The notes below the pieces were generated by a model, which ran no database searches, was not told the origin of the DNA, and worked only from the letters and a program-made list of their open reading frames with translations. The position numbers were made by a program, and so were the translations under genes. A stretch of DNA of 64,000 nucleotides, taken from Methanobrevibacter ruminantium (GTDB lineage Archaea > Methanobacteriota > Methanobacteria > Methanobacteriales > Methanobacteriaceae). The stretch covers positions 1 through 64,000 of the forward strand of contig SFKZ01000006.1 in NCBI GenBank assembly GCA_004553595.1. Direction: 5' to 3'. Shown here one piece after another: positions 9,106-20,033 of the stretch; the stretch's first letter is position 1; every line of letters begins with the position of its first letter.

Positions 9106-10473
9106 TTATTTTAATTCCATTTCAATGCCAATTTCACCCATAAGCTCTATGAAATTAGGGAATGATACATCGAAGCATTCACCATTCTCCACTTCAACAT
9201 CATGCTTCAATCCAAGCAATGAAAATGCCATAGCCAATCTATGGTCATTATGGGACTCAACTGTTCCATCACCAATGGTTTGGCCATAAATAGTCATTCC
9301 ATCCTCAAACTCTTCAAGTTTGCATCCTAACTTCTCAAGCTCTCTGCATGTGGTGTCGATTCTATCAGTTTCCTTTAATCTTCCATGCTTGACGCCAGTG
9401 ATTGTGGTTTTTCCTTCTGCCACTGCTCCAAGAACTGCTACAGTAAGCAATAAATCCGGCGCATTTGAGAGGTTTACATCAATTCCCTTAAGATTTCCAT
9501 CGGATCTGAGTGAAGCGTAATCATCAAATTGAGTTACATTAGCGCCCATTTCCTCTAAAATATCTAAGATGAACTTATCTCCTTGTTTGGAATCGGCGAA
9601 TAGATTTTCAACTCTCACATAACCTCCAGCAATAGCTGTAGCTGCAAGCAAATATGAAGCAGAGGAGAAATCCCCTTCAACAATATAATCGCTAGCAATG
9701 TACTTTTGTGGCTTTACATTAAACTTTACCCCTAAGCAATCAGTATGCTCTTTCTTGCAGGTTTCATGGATTTGATAAGTATCCTCACCAATAGCTATAC
9801 CGAATTTTTCTAAAATAGAAATTGTCATATCCACATAAGGCTTTGATACGAATTCTGGATAAACTTCAAGTTCCACTCCTTTTTTAGATAATGGGGCAGA
9901 AATAAGAATTGATGATATGAATTGGGAACTGAAACTTCCCAAAATATCCGCTTCTCCCCCATCATATCCGGGATAAATCTTAAGAGGAGCCCTATTATTG
10001 TCATTCAATGATTCTATCCTAACACCCAAATCTTCTAAAGCGTCAATCAATGCACCCATAGGCCTTGATTTGAGAGAATCATCACCTGTAAATATCACTT
10101 CATTGTCAGATAATGCAGCCACACTTGTCATAATCCTAAGTGTAGTGCCTGAATTAGCGAGATCAATCATGTCTTCAGAAGGATTTTCGCTAATATTATG
10201 TAATTTACCGCCAGTACCAAAAACTTCCAAATAGTCCACAGTTTGACTTTTATCTCCTTTTAAGATGATTTCTTTCTTCCTATCAATTTTAGCGCCAAGA
10301 GCTTCACATGCCCTTATGGTTGATAATACATCTTCAGAGTAAAGAACATCAAATAGCTTGGATTTCCCTTCAGCAAGTGATGCAAGAATAACTGCCCTAT
10401 GGCTATAACTTTTAGAAGAAGGAGCTTTAACGGTTCCATTAATTTTAGAAAAGTTTTTTATTTTAAGATTCAT
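9106..10473 (-). CDS. aroA: 3-phosphoshikimate 1-carboxyvinyltransferase (EPSP synthase)
   Basis: Sixth step of the shikimate pathway, joining phosphoenolpyruvate to shikimate-3-phosphate. 455 residues, somewhat longer than the usual 420-430 because of insertions such as one around residues 235-255. Recognisable signatures are [20 protein letters not shown] near the N terminus, [11 protein letters not shown] (the family's GNAGTALR region), [21 protein letters not shown] and [16 protein letters not shown] near the C terminus. AGGATG lies a few bases before the ATG. First gene of a probable aroA-nth unit. Confidence 0.95.
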   Translation of the reverse strand: MNLKIKNFSKINGTVKAPSSKSYSHRAVILASLAEGKSKLFDVLYSEDVLSTIRACEALGAKIDRKKEIILKGDKSQTVDYLEVFGTGGKLHNISENPSEDMIDLANSGTTLRIMTSVAALSDNEVIFTGDDSLKSRPMGALIDALEDLGVRIESLNDNNRAPLKIYPGYDGGEADILGSFSSQFISSILISAPLSKKGVELEVYPEFVSKPYVDMTISILEKFGIAIGEDTYQIHETCKKEHTDCLGVKFNVKPQKYIASDYIVEGDFSSASYLLAATAIAGGYVRVENLFADSKQGDKFILDILEEMGANVTQFDDYASLRSDGNLKGIDVNLSNAPDLLLTVAVLGAVAEGKTTITGVKHGRLKETDRIDTTCRELEKLGCKLEEFEDGMTIYGQTIGDGTVESHNDHRLAMAFSLLGLKHDVEVENGECFDVSFPNFIELMGEIGIEMELK

Positions 10474-10642
10474 TTAATACATCCTTTGATTAATTAAATA
10501 AAATTAATCTATTTTTCGATATAATTATCTATTAAACTATTAGATTAAAATTAATAATAAACTTATCTAAAATCGAAAAAAAATAAAGAGTCTAGAAATA
10601 AAAAAAGAAAATGAAAAATAGAAGAATAACTAAATAAAAAAA

Positions 10643-10667
10643 GAAAAAGTTTTGATCAAACTTTTTC
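10643..10667 (-). terminator. Palindromic hairpin after the ABC1 kinase gene
   Basis: A near-perfect palindrome pairs GAAAAAGTTT (left arm) with AAACTTTTTC (right arm) around TGATC. It lies just 12-36 bases beyond the stop of the minus-strand kinase gene, with A/T-rich DNA following. It could be a transcript end or a 3' stabilising stem. Confidence 0.55.
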
Positions 10668-10678
10668 TAAAAGTTTGT

Positions 10679-12296
10679 CTAAAACTCAATGAAATACCTT
10701 AAGACAGTGAATACACCAAGTGCTAAACTTATTGTAAACCCTACAAAACCAAGTACTGGCATTTCATAGAATCTAGGCCCTACATCAATCAGCATTACAA
10801 GTGAAGAACCGATTAAAAGTGCAGCAATAATAATAGCCAGAGAAAGCTGGTTTGCTATTTCACTAATATGCTTTACTTCGATATTTACAGTCACTTCCCC
10901 TTCTCCTATCTTATATATTGTTTTTGAAATAAGACTTGGCAATGCCCTAATGACATGTTCAAAGGCAAAAAAGCTGTTTTTTGCATTGCTTGCCATTTTT
11001 AGAGGATTGTATCTTTGAACCATCAACTTGCGAGCAAATGGCTTAAGAAGAGCTACAACAATATCTGGGTCTAATCTCAAACCGGTATTTTCGACCATTG
11101 ACAATCCTCTAGCCATTAAGACAAAGTCATTTGGCCATCTTACATCAAATTTCTGCATTAAGAAGAGCAAGTCCCCAATAATACCGTTGAAACGACTGAG
11201 CTCTACACCATAATACTTTGCAAATAAATCATTAAGGTCGCTTTTTAAAATGTTGATGTCTGTTTTTCTCATTTAAAATATCCATACGAATTAGCTGATT
11301 TATCAAGCCATCAATATTACGGTCTGAGAAATAGATCATCAATTCAGCCAAATCTTGCCTAAACTCCTCATCAAGAGAGCCCATCATTCCAAAATCAATA
11401 TAACATATCGCATTGTCCTCAGTTACAAAGATATTGCCTGGATGCGGGTCTGCATGGAAAAAACCGTCAATGGAAAGCTGCTGGAAATAGGAACGAACTA
11501 TCCTATCTGCAATGACTATCTTATTGTATTTTGGGTCATCACCAGCTATGACTTCAGATAATTTAATGCCGTCAACATATTCCATAGTCAAAACTTTTTC
11601 AGTTGAATAATCCGGAATGTGGTTGGAACGATTATCTTATCATTATATTTGAAATTGTCATTCAAATGTCTGATATTCATCAATTCATTGTCAAAATCAA
11701 TTTCCTTATGAATGGATCTGTCAAATTCATGAAGAACAGCAGGAAGATTTAGATGCTTGATACTAGTATTGAATCTATCGGATTCATTTGCAATGAATTT
11801 CATTATGCTTAAATCTGTTTCAACTATTTCCTCAACATTTGCTTTTTGAACCTTTACAGCCACTCGCTCACCTGTAGGCAATTTAGCCTCATGGACTTGA
11901 GCAATAGAAGCCGTTGCAAGTGGTTTTTTTTGAAAATTCAGCAAAGAGTTCTCCTATATTTCCTCCAAGTTGTGTTTCAATCATTTCCTTAATCTCTTCA
12001 TAACTTACTGGAGGATTATCATCATGCAGCTGTGAAAGCTCTTCACTTATTCTTTCACCAACCAAATCTGGCCTTGAAGCAAGCAATTGACCAAATTTAA
12101 TGAATGTTGTTCCAAGCTCTTGAAGCATTAATCGCAATCTTTCTGGAAAGTCATCCTTCAATAACTCCTTATTATCAGCATCACTTCTAAATGGACTAAT
12201 CTTATTACGAGTAGTTTGACCTAAAACCTTATCAAAATCGTATTTCCTAAAGATTTTTATAATCTCATCAAAACGTGATAATGTTCTTCTTTGCAT
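10679..12296 (-). pseudogene. ABC1/UbiB-family kinase, split by three frameshifts
   Basis: Four reading-frame pieces join into one ABC1/UbiB-like atypical kinase of about 538 residues. In order these are residues starting MQRRTLSRFDEI with FIKFGQLLASRPDLV (KxGQ motif), PLATASIAQVHEAKL (Ala-rich loop) and VAVKVQK (catalytic Lys), ADPHPGNIF and YIDFGMMG (catalytic and metal-binding), and two C-terminal membrane helices. The pieces meet at an A8 run (minus strand, 11924-11931; one base too many), near 11612-11620 (one base missing) and at an A5 run (11263-11267; one base too many). All catalytic motifs are intact, so the lesions are recent or are sequencing errors; two of three are in homopolymers. 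AGGTGGT precedes the ATG at 12296. Confidence 0.85.
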
Positions 12297-12425
12297 GATT
12301 ACCACCTTTTAAAATTAGATGCATGTTATTTATTATTTGTTTATACAAAATGTTTTTTATTGAATTTAAGTTCAATAATATTATGAATTATTTGAATAAA
12401 ATTATAATTAAATTTATCTAAAAAT

Positions 12426-12517
12426 ATTAAAAAGATAAAAAAATTTTAAAAAATTATATGAAATTATTAAAAAGATAAAAAAATTTTAAAAAATTATATG
12501 AAATTATTAAAAAAATA
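12426..12517. repeat. 40-bp A/T-rich tandem repeat, about 2.3 copies
   Basis: Unit beginning ATTAAAAAGATAAAAAAATT spans 12426-12465 and is repeated exactly at 12466-12505, with a partial third copy to about 12517. It lies between the DUF1810 gene and the broken kinase gene. No coding content; probably a replication-slippage product. Confidence 0.85.
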
Positions 12518-12544
12518 AAAATATCTAAAAAACTAAAAAATCAA

Positions 12545-12952
12545 TTATTTCACTAAATCAAGAGCAAGTTGGTCTCTTTCTCCATCAAAGTATTTTTCCA
12601 ACACTGAAGAGAATACATCATTGTCACTGACCAATTCAAATAAGGTCATGGAACTTCTTAATTTTTTGCTATCTGTATGACCGAATATCTCTACAGGATC
12701 ATTGGTTTCCAATTTCAATAATTCATTGAATATGCCAATAAGATTGTTTGCCAAATATTCATTTTCCATATATTCCCTTGCCTCTTCCAAGTCATCAATA
12801 CCATAATATTTAGCTGTAGAGCTTCTCCCTAAGCCCTTGATTTGAGGAAATATATACCACATATAATGATTTCTTTTCTTACCATTGATGATTTCCCTAA
12901 AAGCCATACCATAATCTTCTTTTTGTGCATCTATAAACCTTTCAACACTCAT
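12545..12952 (-). CDS. DUF1810 family protein
   Basis: Small cytoplasmic protein of 135 residues with the family signatures near the N terminus: RFIDAQKEDYGMAFREIINGKKRNHYMWYIFPQIKGLG, then YYGIDDLEEAREYMENEYLANNL. The remainder is helical (FGHTDSKKLRSSMTLFELVS). No biochemical role is established for the family as far as I know. It lies 112 bases downstream of an ADP-ribosylglycohydrolase gene on the same strand, so a role in ADP-ribose chemistry is a contextual guess only. The start codon is followed directly by the expected family N terminus. Confidence 0.85.
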   Translation of the reverse strand: MSVERFIDAQKEDYGMAFREIINGKKRNHYMWYIFPQIKGLGRSSTAKYYGIDDLEEAREYMENEYLANNLIGIFNELLKLETNDPVEIFGHTDSKKLRSSMTLFELVSDNDVFSSVLEKYFDGERDQLALDLVK

Positions 12953-13064
12953 ATTATCCCCATTTTATTTGTTAAGATTCCATTTGAAAATGAATAGAAA
13001 TAAAAATAAAAAATGAAAAAGAAAGAGAAAGAGAAAAGAGAAAAATTATAAAAAGAATTTGAAA

Positions 13065-13850
13065 TTATACAAACTTATTCTCAAATTCAATTAAAACATC
13101 TAAAAGATCATCAGATAATCTATTAATTGTTTTAGCGTGGATATCATTTGGAACTTCCCAGTATGCAGATGCAATTCCTCCTGCAATAGCTGCCATGGTA
13201 TCCGCATCTCCACCTAATGAAATGCAATTTCTAATTGTATCCTCATAATCCTTAGCTTCTAAAAAGCAAATGATAGACTCTGGAACAGAACCTTGACATG
13301 AAACATCGAACTTATAGTAAGGCCTTATTTCATCAACTGTCCTATCTAAATCATAATCATATCTTATTTCAATATGGTCTCTGATTTCCTCTTTTGATGA
13401 GCCGAGCCTTGCCAAATAGATAGCATCTGCAGTGGCTAATGCACCCTTAATTCCTTCAGGATGATTATGGGTTACTTCCGCAGAAATCCTTGCCAATCTT
13501 TGAACTTCTTCCAATGAATCTCCAACCCATGCAACAGGAGAAACCCTCATTGCTGAACCATTTCCCCAACTATTATAAGGCTCTGGATTTTCAGTTCTTA
13601 GCCAATTGTTGAACATTCTGCCATATCCCCCTTTAGGATACCTATGTCCAAAGATTTGCAGTTGCTTAACCAATTCCTCTTTTGAATTCTTATCATTGAG
13701 TAGCCATTGAGCTACAGCAAGCGTCATGATTGAATCATCTGTAAATGAAGATTTTTTATTAAAAAGAGAGAATTCCTTAATCTTAATCGGATGGAATTCA
13801 TAAACTGATCCGATAATATCTCCAGCGATTGCGCCAATAATTCCTTCCAT
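13065..13850 (-). CDS. ADP-ribosylglycohydrolase family protein (DraG/ARH fold)
   Basis: 261 residues, all-helical DraG/ARH-type hydrolase that removes ADP-ribose from proteins or small molecules using two metal ions. Metal-binding motifs are visible at both ends: GAIAGDIIGSVYEF at the N terminus, FTDDSIMTLAVA near residue 36, and SLGGDADTMAAIAGGIASAYW near residue 217. SAEVTHNHPEGIKGALATADAIYLA is the usual middle segment. GGGGT precedes the ATG. No obvious ADP-ribosyltransferase or nitrogenase regulation gene is nearby, so the substrate is unknown; the DUF1810 neighbour may be functionally linked. Confidence 0.92.
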   Translation of the reverse strand: MEGIIGAIAGDIIGSVYEFHPIKIKEFSLFNKKSSFTDDSIMTLAVAQWLLNDKNSKEELVKQLQIFGHRYPKGGYGRMFNNWLRTENPEPYNSWGNGSAMRVSPVAWVGDSLEEVQRLARISAEVTHNHPEGIKGALATADAIYLARLGSSKEEIRDHIEIRYDYDLDRTVDEIRPYYKFDVSCQGSVPESIICFLEAKDYEDTIRNCISLGGDADTMAAIAGGIASAYWEVPNDIHAKTINRLSDDLLDVLIEFENKFV

Positions 13851-14012
13851 ATTTTACCCCCATATTATTATATACTATAATTATGAACTCCGTTACTTAT
13901 AAAAATATCTAATAAGTATCAAAAGTATCAAAAAAGTATCTGAAATAATATTATCCAGAAAGCAATTTTTATAAAGATTATTATTAATAGTATTTAATAA
14001 GAAGGTGGAAAG

Positions 14013-14622
14013 ATGAAAACTATTGTAATCAATGCAGATCCTAAAATTAAACAGGAAATAGGAAAACTATTGAAATCCGCAGCTAAAGGTGCAGAATCTG
14101 TAGGGAGTGAAGTTGAATACTTTGATTTATACAAAATAAATATGCGAGGTTGCATGATCTGTTCAATCTGCAAAAAGAAAAATAAGGAAAGCTTCAAATG
14201 TTACTGGAAAGATGATTTATCCCCGATAATTGAAAAGATTCTTAATGCAGATACACTTTTAATAGGTTCCCAAATATTCTTCAATTAACCAACTAGCCAT
14301 TATAGGGCTTTAGTTGGAAGACTTATATATTGTATTGTTTCATATGATAGAAATTGCTATTACAAAGGAAAAGTCAATGTAGGTATCTTCTATAGCATTA
14401 TCTCTCCAAAAAAGCATTTTGAAAAAAAAAAATGTTCGTCCAAATCTCAAATCAACAGAAGACCTGTTTAAAATGTTAAATGGAAAAGTTAAAATTTATG
14501 AATCATACAAAGGAATGACAAGCAAGAAAAAGAGCGAAGATGAAATAAAAGAGATGGAAAAACAATTTGAAATTGATTTAAAAAATGCATTTGAAATAGG
14601 TGCTGAATTAAGTAAAAAATAG
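14013..14622 (+). pseudogene. Flavodoxin-family (NADPH-dependent FMN reductase-like) gene, broken
   Basis: Translated through its lesions this is about 203 residues, the normal length for the family. The N-terminal part (MKTIVINADPKIKQEIGKLL ... GCMICSICKKKNKESFKC ... ADTLLIGSQIFF) aligns with the intact paralogue at 45475 (GCISCFGCKKNKYKGNC ... ADGLIIGSPNYL). A TAA at 14286-14288 interrupts it, but the same frame continues with PTSHYRALVGRLI, which is what the family has there. A run of 11 A residues (14422-14432) then shifts the frame by one base into the C-terminal helix (EMEKQFEIDLKNAFEIGAEL). One in-frame stop plus one frameshift makes true decay more likely than a single read error. Confidence 0.85.
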
Positions 14623-14734
14623 AAAAAATAATTTATATAGTTTTTTAACTTATAAAAATTTTAATAAAAAAAGATTTTACATGAAAAGTATTAAACTTTT
14701 CATGAAATAAATTTTAAAAATACTTTAAAAGTAA

Positions 14735-17497
14735 TTATCTGATTACTTCTACGATAACGCCAAGCTTTTCAGATTGCAATATGTCAACTTTCTTACCACT
14801 TGCACCGACGATTTCCTTTTTCATCTTTAGGAAATCTTCAGTGATTACACCATCAGCAATAGCTATTTCACCATTTTCAGCTAATTGTTTAGCTATTTCA
14901 TCAGGATCAGTTGACTTGATGAATCCTATAACTTGACCAGCATTCTTCTTAAAGGTTGGTCCAATCTTACTCATGTCAGGTTCAATTTCAATTACCTTCT
15001 CATGAACTTCAGGTTTACCTGTGGTAACTTGGAAGTTTTGGAGTTTTAAAGTTCCTTTAATGTCATCTGCAAAGTATTCAAATACATCTTTCAAGTCTTC
15101 TGTCTTTTCATTCAAGTAAACAGTTGCACTTTCCACATCTGCATTCAATGGGATTTTGGAAGCAGATTTGAATCTTCTGACTTCGCCAATGAGTTCAATA
15201 GCTAAGTCCCCATCCTCTTCCACTTGAGTGGAATCTAATTTAGGGTCGATTTCAGGCCAAAGCTCATTGTGAATGCTGCCTTCATGGCCAAAGTATTGGT
15301 AAACCTCTTCTGCAAAGAATGGTGCAATCGGAGCGAGCAATTTTAAAGTGTCTTCAATTACAGTTCTAAGAGTGTATTTTGCTGCAATTCTTGACTCTTC
15401 ACTAATGTCATCATTGTATAATCTGTATTTTACCGCTTCAATGTATTCATCACAGAAATCATGCCATACGAACTGTTCAATTGTATTGACAGCAATGCTG
15501 TAATTATAATCATAAAATGCTTCATCTACGATTTTATTGACTTTATTGAGTTTTGCAAAAATCCAAGTATCCATTGGATTCAAGTTTGCTTTAATAGCTT
15601 CAATATCTCCACTTAAAGCCTTTTCAGATTCTTCATCGAAGATGTGCATACTGATAAATCTGAATGCATTCCAGAATTTTCTAATGAATTTATAACCATG
15701 CTTGATGTTTTTCCAATCAAATGCAACATCAGAACCAGGAACACTGTTAGCAGCCCATAATCTTAAAGGATCTGCACCATATTCTGCAATAACCTCTTCA
15801 GGACCAGTTACATTTCCACGGGATTTACTCATTTTGTAACCGTCTTCACCGAATACCATACCGTTGATTACAATGTCATCAAATGGTTTCTGACCGGTTA
15901 ATGCTAAACATCTGAGAGTTGTATAGAATGCCCAAGTCCTAATGATATCGTGTCCTTGTGGACGAATGCTTGATGGGAAAATGTCTTCCCAACCAGGATT
16001 TGGCCAGTTTGCAACAGAGAGTGGAGAAATTGAACTGTCCATCCAAGTATCCAATACATCCTCTTCTCCAATGAATTCAGTGCATCCACATTCACATGCA
16101 TGTTTTGGTTTGTCTACTGTTGGGTCTATTGGCAATTGGTCTTCATCAGGAAGGATTACCTTACCACAGTCTTTACAGTACCATACAGGAATAGGGGTTG
16201 CAAATAATCTTTGTCTTGAAATACACCAATCCCATTCCATGGAATCTGCCCAATTCAATAAACGGCTTTCCATATGTTCTGGAACCCAACGCATTTCATT
16301 TGAAGCTTTTTTACTTTCATCAATCATTTTGGTTACAGCTACAAACCATTGCTTTTTAACCAAAATCTCGATAGGAGTCTTACATCTCCAGCATTGACCT
16401 ACATTTTGGTCAACTTCTTCCTGCTTGGTTAAGTAACCTTCAGCTTTCAAGTCTTCTATGGTTTGCTTTTTAGCATCAGGAAGTTCCATACCTTCGTATC
16501 TTCCTGCAGCTTCAGTGAGTATTCCTTGTTCAGAAATAGCTTCAATTACATCCAAGTCATATTTGTTTACCCAAGCAACGTCAGTCTTATCCCCAAAAGT
16601 ACAAATCATTACTGCACCAGTACCGTATTCCATATCCACCTCTTCATCGGCAATGATCTTTACCTTTTGACCGGATAAAGGAACTTCTACATACTTGCCT
16701 AATAATGAATTGTATCTTTCATCATCTGGGTGAACCACTACTGCTACACAAGCAGACATAAGCTCAGGACGAGTTGTAGCAATCAATACGCCAGGAACGC
16801 TTGCATCAGCCTTCTCTGGGAAATCAGCATATCTTACATATGAATTGCCTTCAACATTTGCAAGAACATCATCAGGAACATCTGCAGGTGGGAAATTCAC
16901 ATAGTTCAAGAATGTGGTGTTGTCACTGTATTCCACTTCTGCAAAAGCGATAGCTGTTTCACATCTTGGACACCAGTTTACAGGGTGAATTCCTTGATAG
17001 ATCAATCCTTGATCATACATTTTCAAGAATGATAATTGGGTTCTTTTTCTGTACTGCGGAGTCATGGTAATGTATTCCCTGCTCCAATCCTGTGAGAAAC
17101 CAACAGAACGCATTTGTCCTCTCATAACTTCAATGTTGTGTGTGGTGAGTTCAGTACACATATCTCTGAACTCTGCTCTTGTAACATCATTCTTTTTAAT
17201 GTTATGGGTTTCTTCAACTTTTACTTCAGTAGGGAGACCATGACAGTCCCAACCTTGTGGGAACAATACATCCATACCTTTTTCTCTTCTGTATCTTGCA
17301 TTGAAGTCCATATAAGCCCAGTTAAGGATGTGGCCCATATGGAGCAATCCAGTTGGATAAGGTGGTGGAGTGTCTATAATGTATCTTGGTCGGGTTCCAT
17401 CACCAATAAATTTATAAACTTCATCATCTTCCCATTTTTTCTGCCATTTTTCTTCGTTTTTATGGTCATAATCTTTAGGAATTTCTTTATTTGTCAA
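14735..17497 (-). CDS. valS: Valyl-tRNA synthetase
   Basis: Class I synthetase charging tRNA-Val. 920 residues. HIGH signature as [17 protein letters not shown] (about residues 50-66). The editing (CP1) domain is in the middle, with [25 protein letters not shown], and zinc-binding cysteine pairs occur there (NWCPRCE; CWRCKTP; CKDCGK/CECGC). KMSKS appears as [31 protein letters not shown] (near residue 570), followed by the anticodon-binding helical domain. The start codon is TTG at 17495-17497, with TGGAGG six bases before it; no ATG fits. It is monocistronic, with pheT transcribed divergently further on. Confidence 0.97.
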   Translation of the reverse strand: MTNKEIPKDYDHKNEEKWQKKWEDDEVYKFIGDGTRPRYIIDTPPPYPTGLLHMGHILNWAYMDFNARYRREKGMDVLFPQGWDCHGLPTEVKVEETHNIKKNDVTRAEFRDMCTELTTHNIEVMRGQMRSVGFSQDWSREYITMTPQYRKRTQLSFLKMYDQGLIYQGIHPVNWCPRCETAIAFAEVEYSDNTTFLNYVNFPPADVPDDVLANVEGNSYVRYADFPEKADASVPGVLIATTRPELMSACVAVVVHPDDERYNSLLGKYVEVPLSGQKVKIIADEEVDMEYGTGAVMICTFGDKTDVAWVNKYDLDVIEAISEQGILTEAAGRYEGMELPDAKKQTIEDLKAEGYLTKQEEVDQNVGQCWRCKTPIEILVKKQWFVAVTKMIDESKKASNEMRWVPEHMESRLLNWADSMEWDWCISRQRLFATPIPVWYCKDCGKVILPDEDQLPIDPTVDKPKHACECGCTEFIGEEDVLDTWMDSSISPLSVANWPNPGWEDIFPSSIRPQGHDIIRTWAFYTTLRCLALTGQKPFDDIVINGMVFGEDGYKMSKSRGNVTGPEEVIAEYGADPLRLWAANSVPGSDVAFDWKNIKHGYKFIRKFWNAFRFISMHIFDEESEKALSGDIEAIKANLNPMDTWIFAKLNKVNKIVDEAFYDYNYSIAVNTIEQFVWHDFCDEYIEAVKYRLYNDDISEESRIAAKYTLRTVIEDTLKLLAPIAPFFAEEVYQYFGHEGSIHNELWPEIDPKLDSTQVEEDGDLAIELIGEVRRFKSASKIPLNADVESATVYLNEKTEDLKDVFEYFADDIKGTLKLQNFQVTTGKPEVHEKVIEIEPDMSKIGPTFKKNAGQVIGFIKSTDPDEIAKQLAENGEIAIADGVITEDFLKMKKEIVGASGKKVDILQSEKLGVIVEVIR

Positions 17498-17774
17498 AAT
17501 ATTCCTCCAAATAGAATGAATAATAAAAATAATTAATTAAAAATGTAATCTTCGAAACTTCAATTTCAAAATAAAACATTCTAATTTAATATTTATTAAA
17601 AGTATTTATTAAATATTGTTGTAAATTATAATAATTTTAGAATGGAATAATTCTTAATTTTAATCCTAAAAACAATAATTATATAATAAATAATATACAT
17701 AAAGAAACACAGTATAATAAATATTATTACTGAAATTAACTTATTATTTGATTAACTAAATATGAGGTGAGAAA

Positions 17775-18131
17775 ATGCAATTATTATGGTTTTATGTAGC
17801 TATTGCACTTGCTATAAGCGATGAAGTTCACAGCCGACTTGTTTGGGACTATGTAAGAGACTTCTACATAATATTTGGAGGAATCCTCAGCAGTGCATTA
17901 GATTCTGTAATGGAAACATGGATTGTTCATGAAGCTTTGGAAGCACTTTTCCATTTTATTTTTGTGTCTTGTGTATTCTTCTCATTAAAAGTGGGATTTT
18001 TAGCGGCTTTGATTCATTTCCTATTGGATGTAAGCCATTCAATTGCAATTAGACATATGCCAGGGTTACCTCATAGAGCATTACACTTTGTCTTTGAATC
18101 TTTATTCTTTATCGCCGTATTTGGATTATAA
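17775..18131 (+). CDS. Small conserved-looking membrane protein, function unknown
   Basis: 118 residues, mostly hydrophobic, with probably three or four membrane segments (residues 1-15, 30-46, 57-90 and 103-118). It has an unusual number of histidines for a membrane protein (EVHSR, VHEALEALFHF, IHFLLDVSHSIAIRHMPGLPHRALHFVFE). Several are spaced near membrane boundaries and could bind a metal or haem, but I do not recognise a family. GAGGTGAG seven bases before the ATG gives a strong translation start, and a TATA-like TTATATAATAAATAATATA lies about 80 bases upstream, so it is a real gene. It lies between valS (divergent) and pheT (same strand, 150 bases downstream). Confidence 0.8.
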   Translation: MQLLWFYVAIALAISDEVHSRLVWDYVRDFYIIFGGILSSALDSVMETWIVHEALEALFHFIFVSCVFFSLKVGFLAALIHFLLDVSHSIAIRHMPGLPHRALHFVFESLFFIAVFGL

Positions 18132-18281
18132 AGAATAAATCCTATTTTTAATTAATTATCAAAATAGAGAACTCTATGATTAATTAAAGATTAAAAAAAA
18201 TTATTAGATGAAAATTAGTTAATTAATTCTAAATTAAAAATTAAACTTATAAAATATTATTAAAGAGTATTAGGAGATAAT

Positions 18282-19934
18282 ATGCCTGTAATTACATTTA
18301 AATATCAAGATTTAAAGGATTTAGGTATTGATATGGAAAAAGATGAGCTTATTGATACCTTACCTATGATGGCAAGTGATATTGAAGATTATGATGATGA
18401 GGAGATTAAAGTAGAATTCTTCCCAAATCGTCCAGATAACTTATCTGTTGAAGGAGTGTCAAGATCATTTAAAGGTTTCTTAGGAATGGAAACTGGACTT
18501 CCAAAATATGAAATCGAACCATCTGGAGAAAAGGTTTATGTAAGTCCAGAAGTTGCAGAAATCAGACCTTACATCAGATTTGCGAGGATAGAAGGAGTTG
18601 ACTTCTCAGGAGACAAGATCAAATACATCATGGATTTCCAGGAAAACCTTCATTGGGTAATTGGAAGAGACCGTAAGAAAGTTGCAATTGGTGTCCATAA
18701 CGCAGATGTCATAAGTGGACCATACAAATACATTGCAACACCAAAAGACGAAAATTCATTTGTTCCTCTTGAAATGGATGAGGAAATGACTCCTGATGAA
18801 ATATTGAAAGATCATGCAAAAGGAGAAAAATATGCTCATTTGATTGATAAGTTCGATAAGTATCCTCTCATTATTGATAAGGATGAACAGGTATTGTCAA
18901 TGCCTCCAATCATCAACGGGGAATTAACCAAACTTAAGGAAGACACAACCAACATCATTGTTGATGTAACTGGAACTGATGAGAGAGCGGTTGAGCAATC
19001 CTTAAACATTCTTTGCGCATCATTTGCTGAAGTTGGAGGAAAAGTGAAATCTATGGAAGTGATTTATGAAGACGAAACTATCATCTGCCCTGATTTCACT
19101 CCAAAAGTAAGAAATGTTCATGTTGATTTAACCAATGAATTGATTGGCGGAACCGATTTAACTGCTGAAGACATTAAAGGATTGCTTGAAAAGGCAAGAT
19201 TTGATGCTAACATCATTAATGACAACGAATTGGAAGTGCTTATCCCACCTTACAGAGTTGACATATTGCACGAAGTTGATATTGTTGAAAACATTACCAT
19301 CCAATACCATATCAATGCAGTTGAAGCAAAATTGCCAGATATCGTTACTGTAGCAAGTGAAGATAACTGGTTTAAAGGTGAAAAGACCATTAGAGAAGTT
19401 ATGGTAGGCTTAGGCTTCCAAGAAGTAATGAGCTTAATGCTAACCAGTGAAGAAAGCCAATATGAAAAGATGAATCAGGAAGAGATTGACCATGTTCAAG
19501 TTTCCAAACCAATCACCATTAGTGGAACCATGATCAGAACCAGTCTTCTCAATAGCTTAATGGAATTCCTTGAAGACAACAAGCATGAAGACCTTCCACA
19601 AAAGATCTTTGAAATCGGTGATGTCTTATACATGGATGATAAATCCGCTAACAAGACAAGACAAGTTAAAAAATTAGCAGGTATGATTTGTCACAGCTCT
19701 GCAAACTTCACTGAAATAAAATCAACCGTTTCCAGTGTGCTTTCCAATTTAGGATACAGTATGAAAATCAGTGATTCAAAGAACACTACTTTTATTCCAG
19801 GTAGAGTTGCTGATGTCAGCGGTGAATCTAAAAACGGCAAAATAACTGGATTCTTTGGTGAAATAGCCCCTGAAGTTATTAGAAACTTTGAATTGGAATA
19901 TCCAGTTATAGCATTTGAAATTGAATTCCTCTAA
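18282..19934 (+). CDS. pheT: Phenylalanyl-tRNA synthetase beta subunit
   Basis: Beta chain of the (alpha-beta)2 synthetase. 550 residues, the compact archaeal/eukaryotic type without the bacterial N-terminal tRNA-binding extension. Recognisable are the N-terminal MPVITFKYQDLKDLGI, VEFFPNRPDNLSVEGVSRSFKGFLG, the B5-domain region IPPYRVDILHEVDIVENI and the catalytic-like module toward the C terminus (PITISGTMIRTSLLNSLMEFL). AGGAGAT precedes the ATG. The alpha subunit gene is not in this window. A T-rich terminator follows directly. Confidence 0.96.
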   Translation: MPVITFKYQDLKDLGIDMEKDELIDTLPMMASDIEDYDDEEIKVEFFPNRPDNLSVEGVSRSFKGFLGMETGLPKYEIEPSGEKVYVSPEVAEIRPYIRFARIEGVDFSGDKIKYIMDFQENLHWVIGRDRKKVAIGVHNADVISGPYKYIATPKDENSFVPLEMDEEMTPDEILKDHAKGEKYAHLIDKFDKYPLIIDKDEQVLSMPPIINGELTKLKEDTTNIIVDVTGTDERAVEQSLNILCASFAEVGGKVKSMEVIYEDETIICPDFTPKVRNVHVDLTNELIGGTDLTAEDIKGLLEKARFDANIINDNELEVLIPPYRVDILHEVDIVENITIQYHINAVEAKLPDIVTVASEDNWFKGEKTIREVMVGLGFQEVMSLMLTSEESQYEKMNQEEIDHVQVSKPITISGTMIRTSLLNSLMEFLEDNKHEDLPQKIFEIGDVLYMDDKSANKTRQVKKLAGMICHSSANFTEIKSTVSSVLSNLGYSMKISDSKNTTFIPGRVADVSGESKNGKITGFFGEIAPEVIRNFELEYPVIAFEIEFL

Positions 19935-19945
19935 TTGAATTCAAT

Positions 19946-19974
19946 TTATTTTTTTCTTTTTTAATTAATTTTTT
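19946..19974 (+). terminator. Oligo-T transcript end after pheT
   Basis: TTATTTTTTTCTTTTTTAATT followed by a further T6 run begins 12 bases after the pheT stop, just after the small palindrome TTGAATTCAA. This is the usual intrinsic (oligo-T) archaeal termination signal. Confidence 0.65.
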
Positions 19975-20033
19975 GAATTAATAATTATTTCTAAATTTTT
20001 AAACTATTTTTTAATCCTATTTTAATTCATTAT

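Noticed and set aside
15942-16670. Plus-strand ORFs of 60-150 codons inside valS
   Set aside because: Antisense shadows of a well-conserved synthetase with no independent signals.
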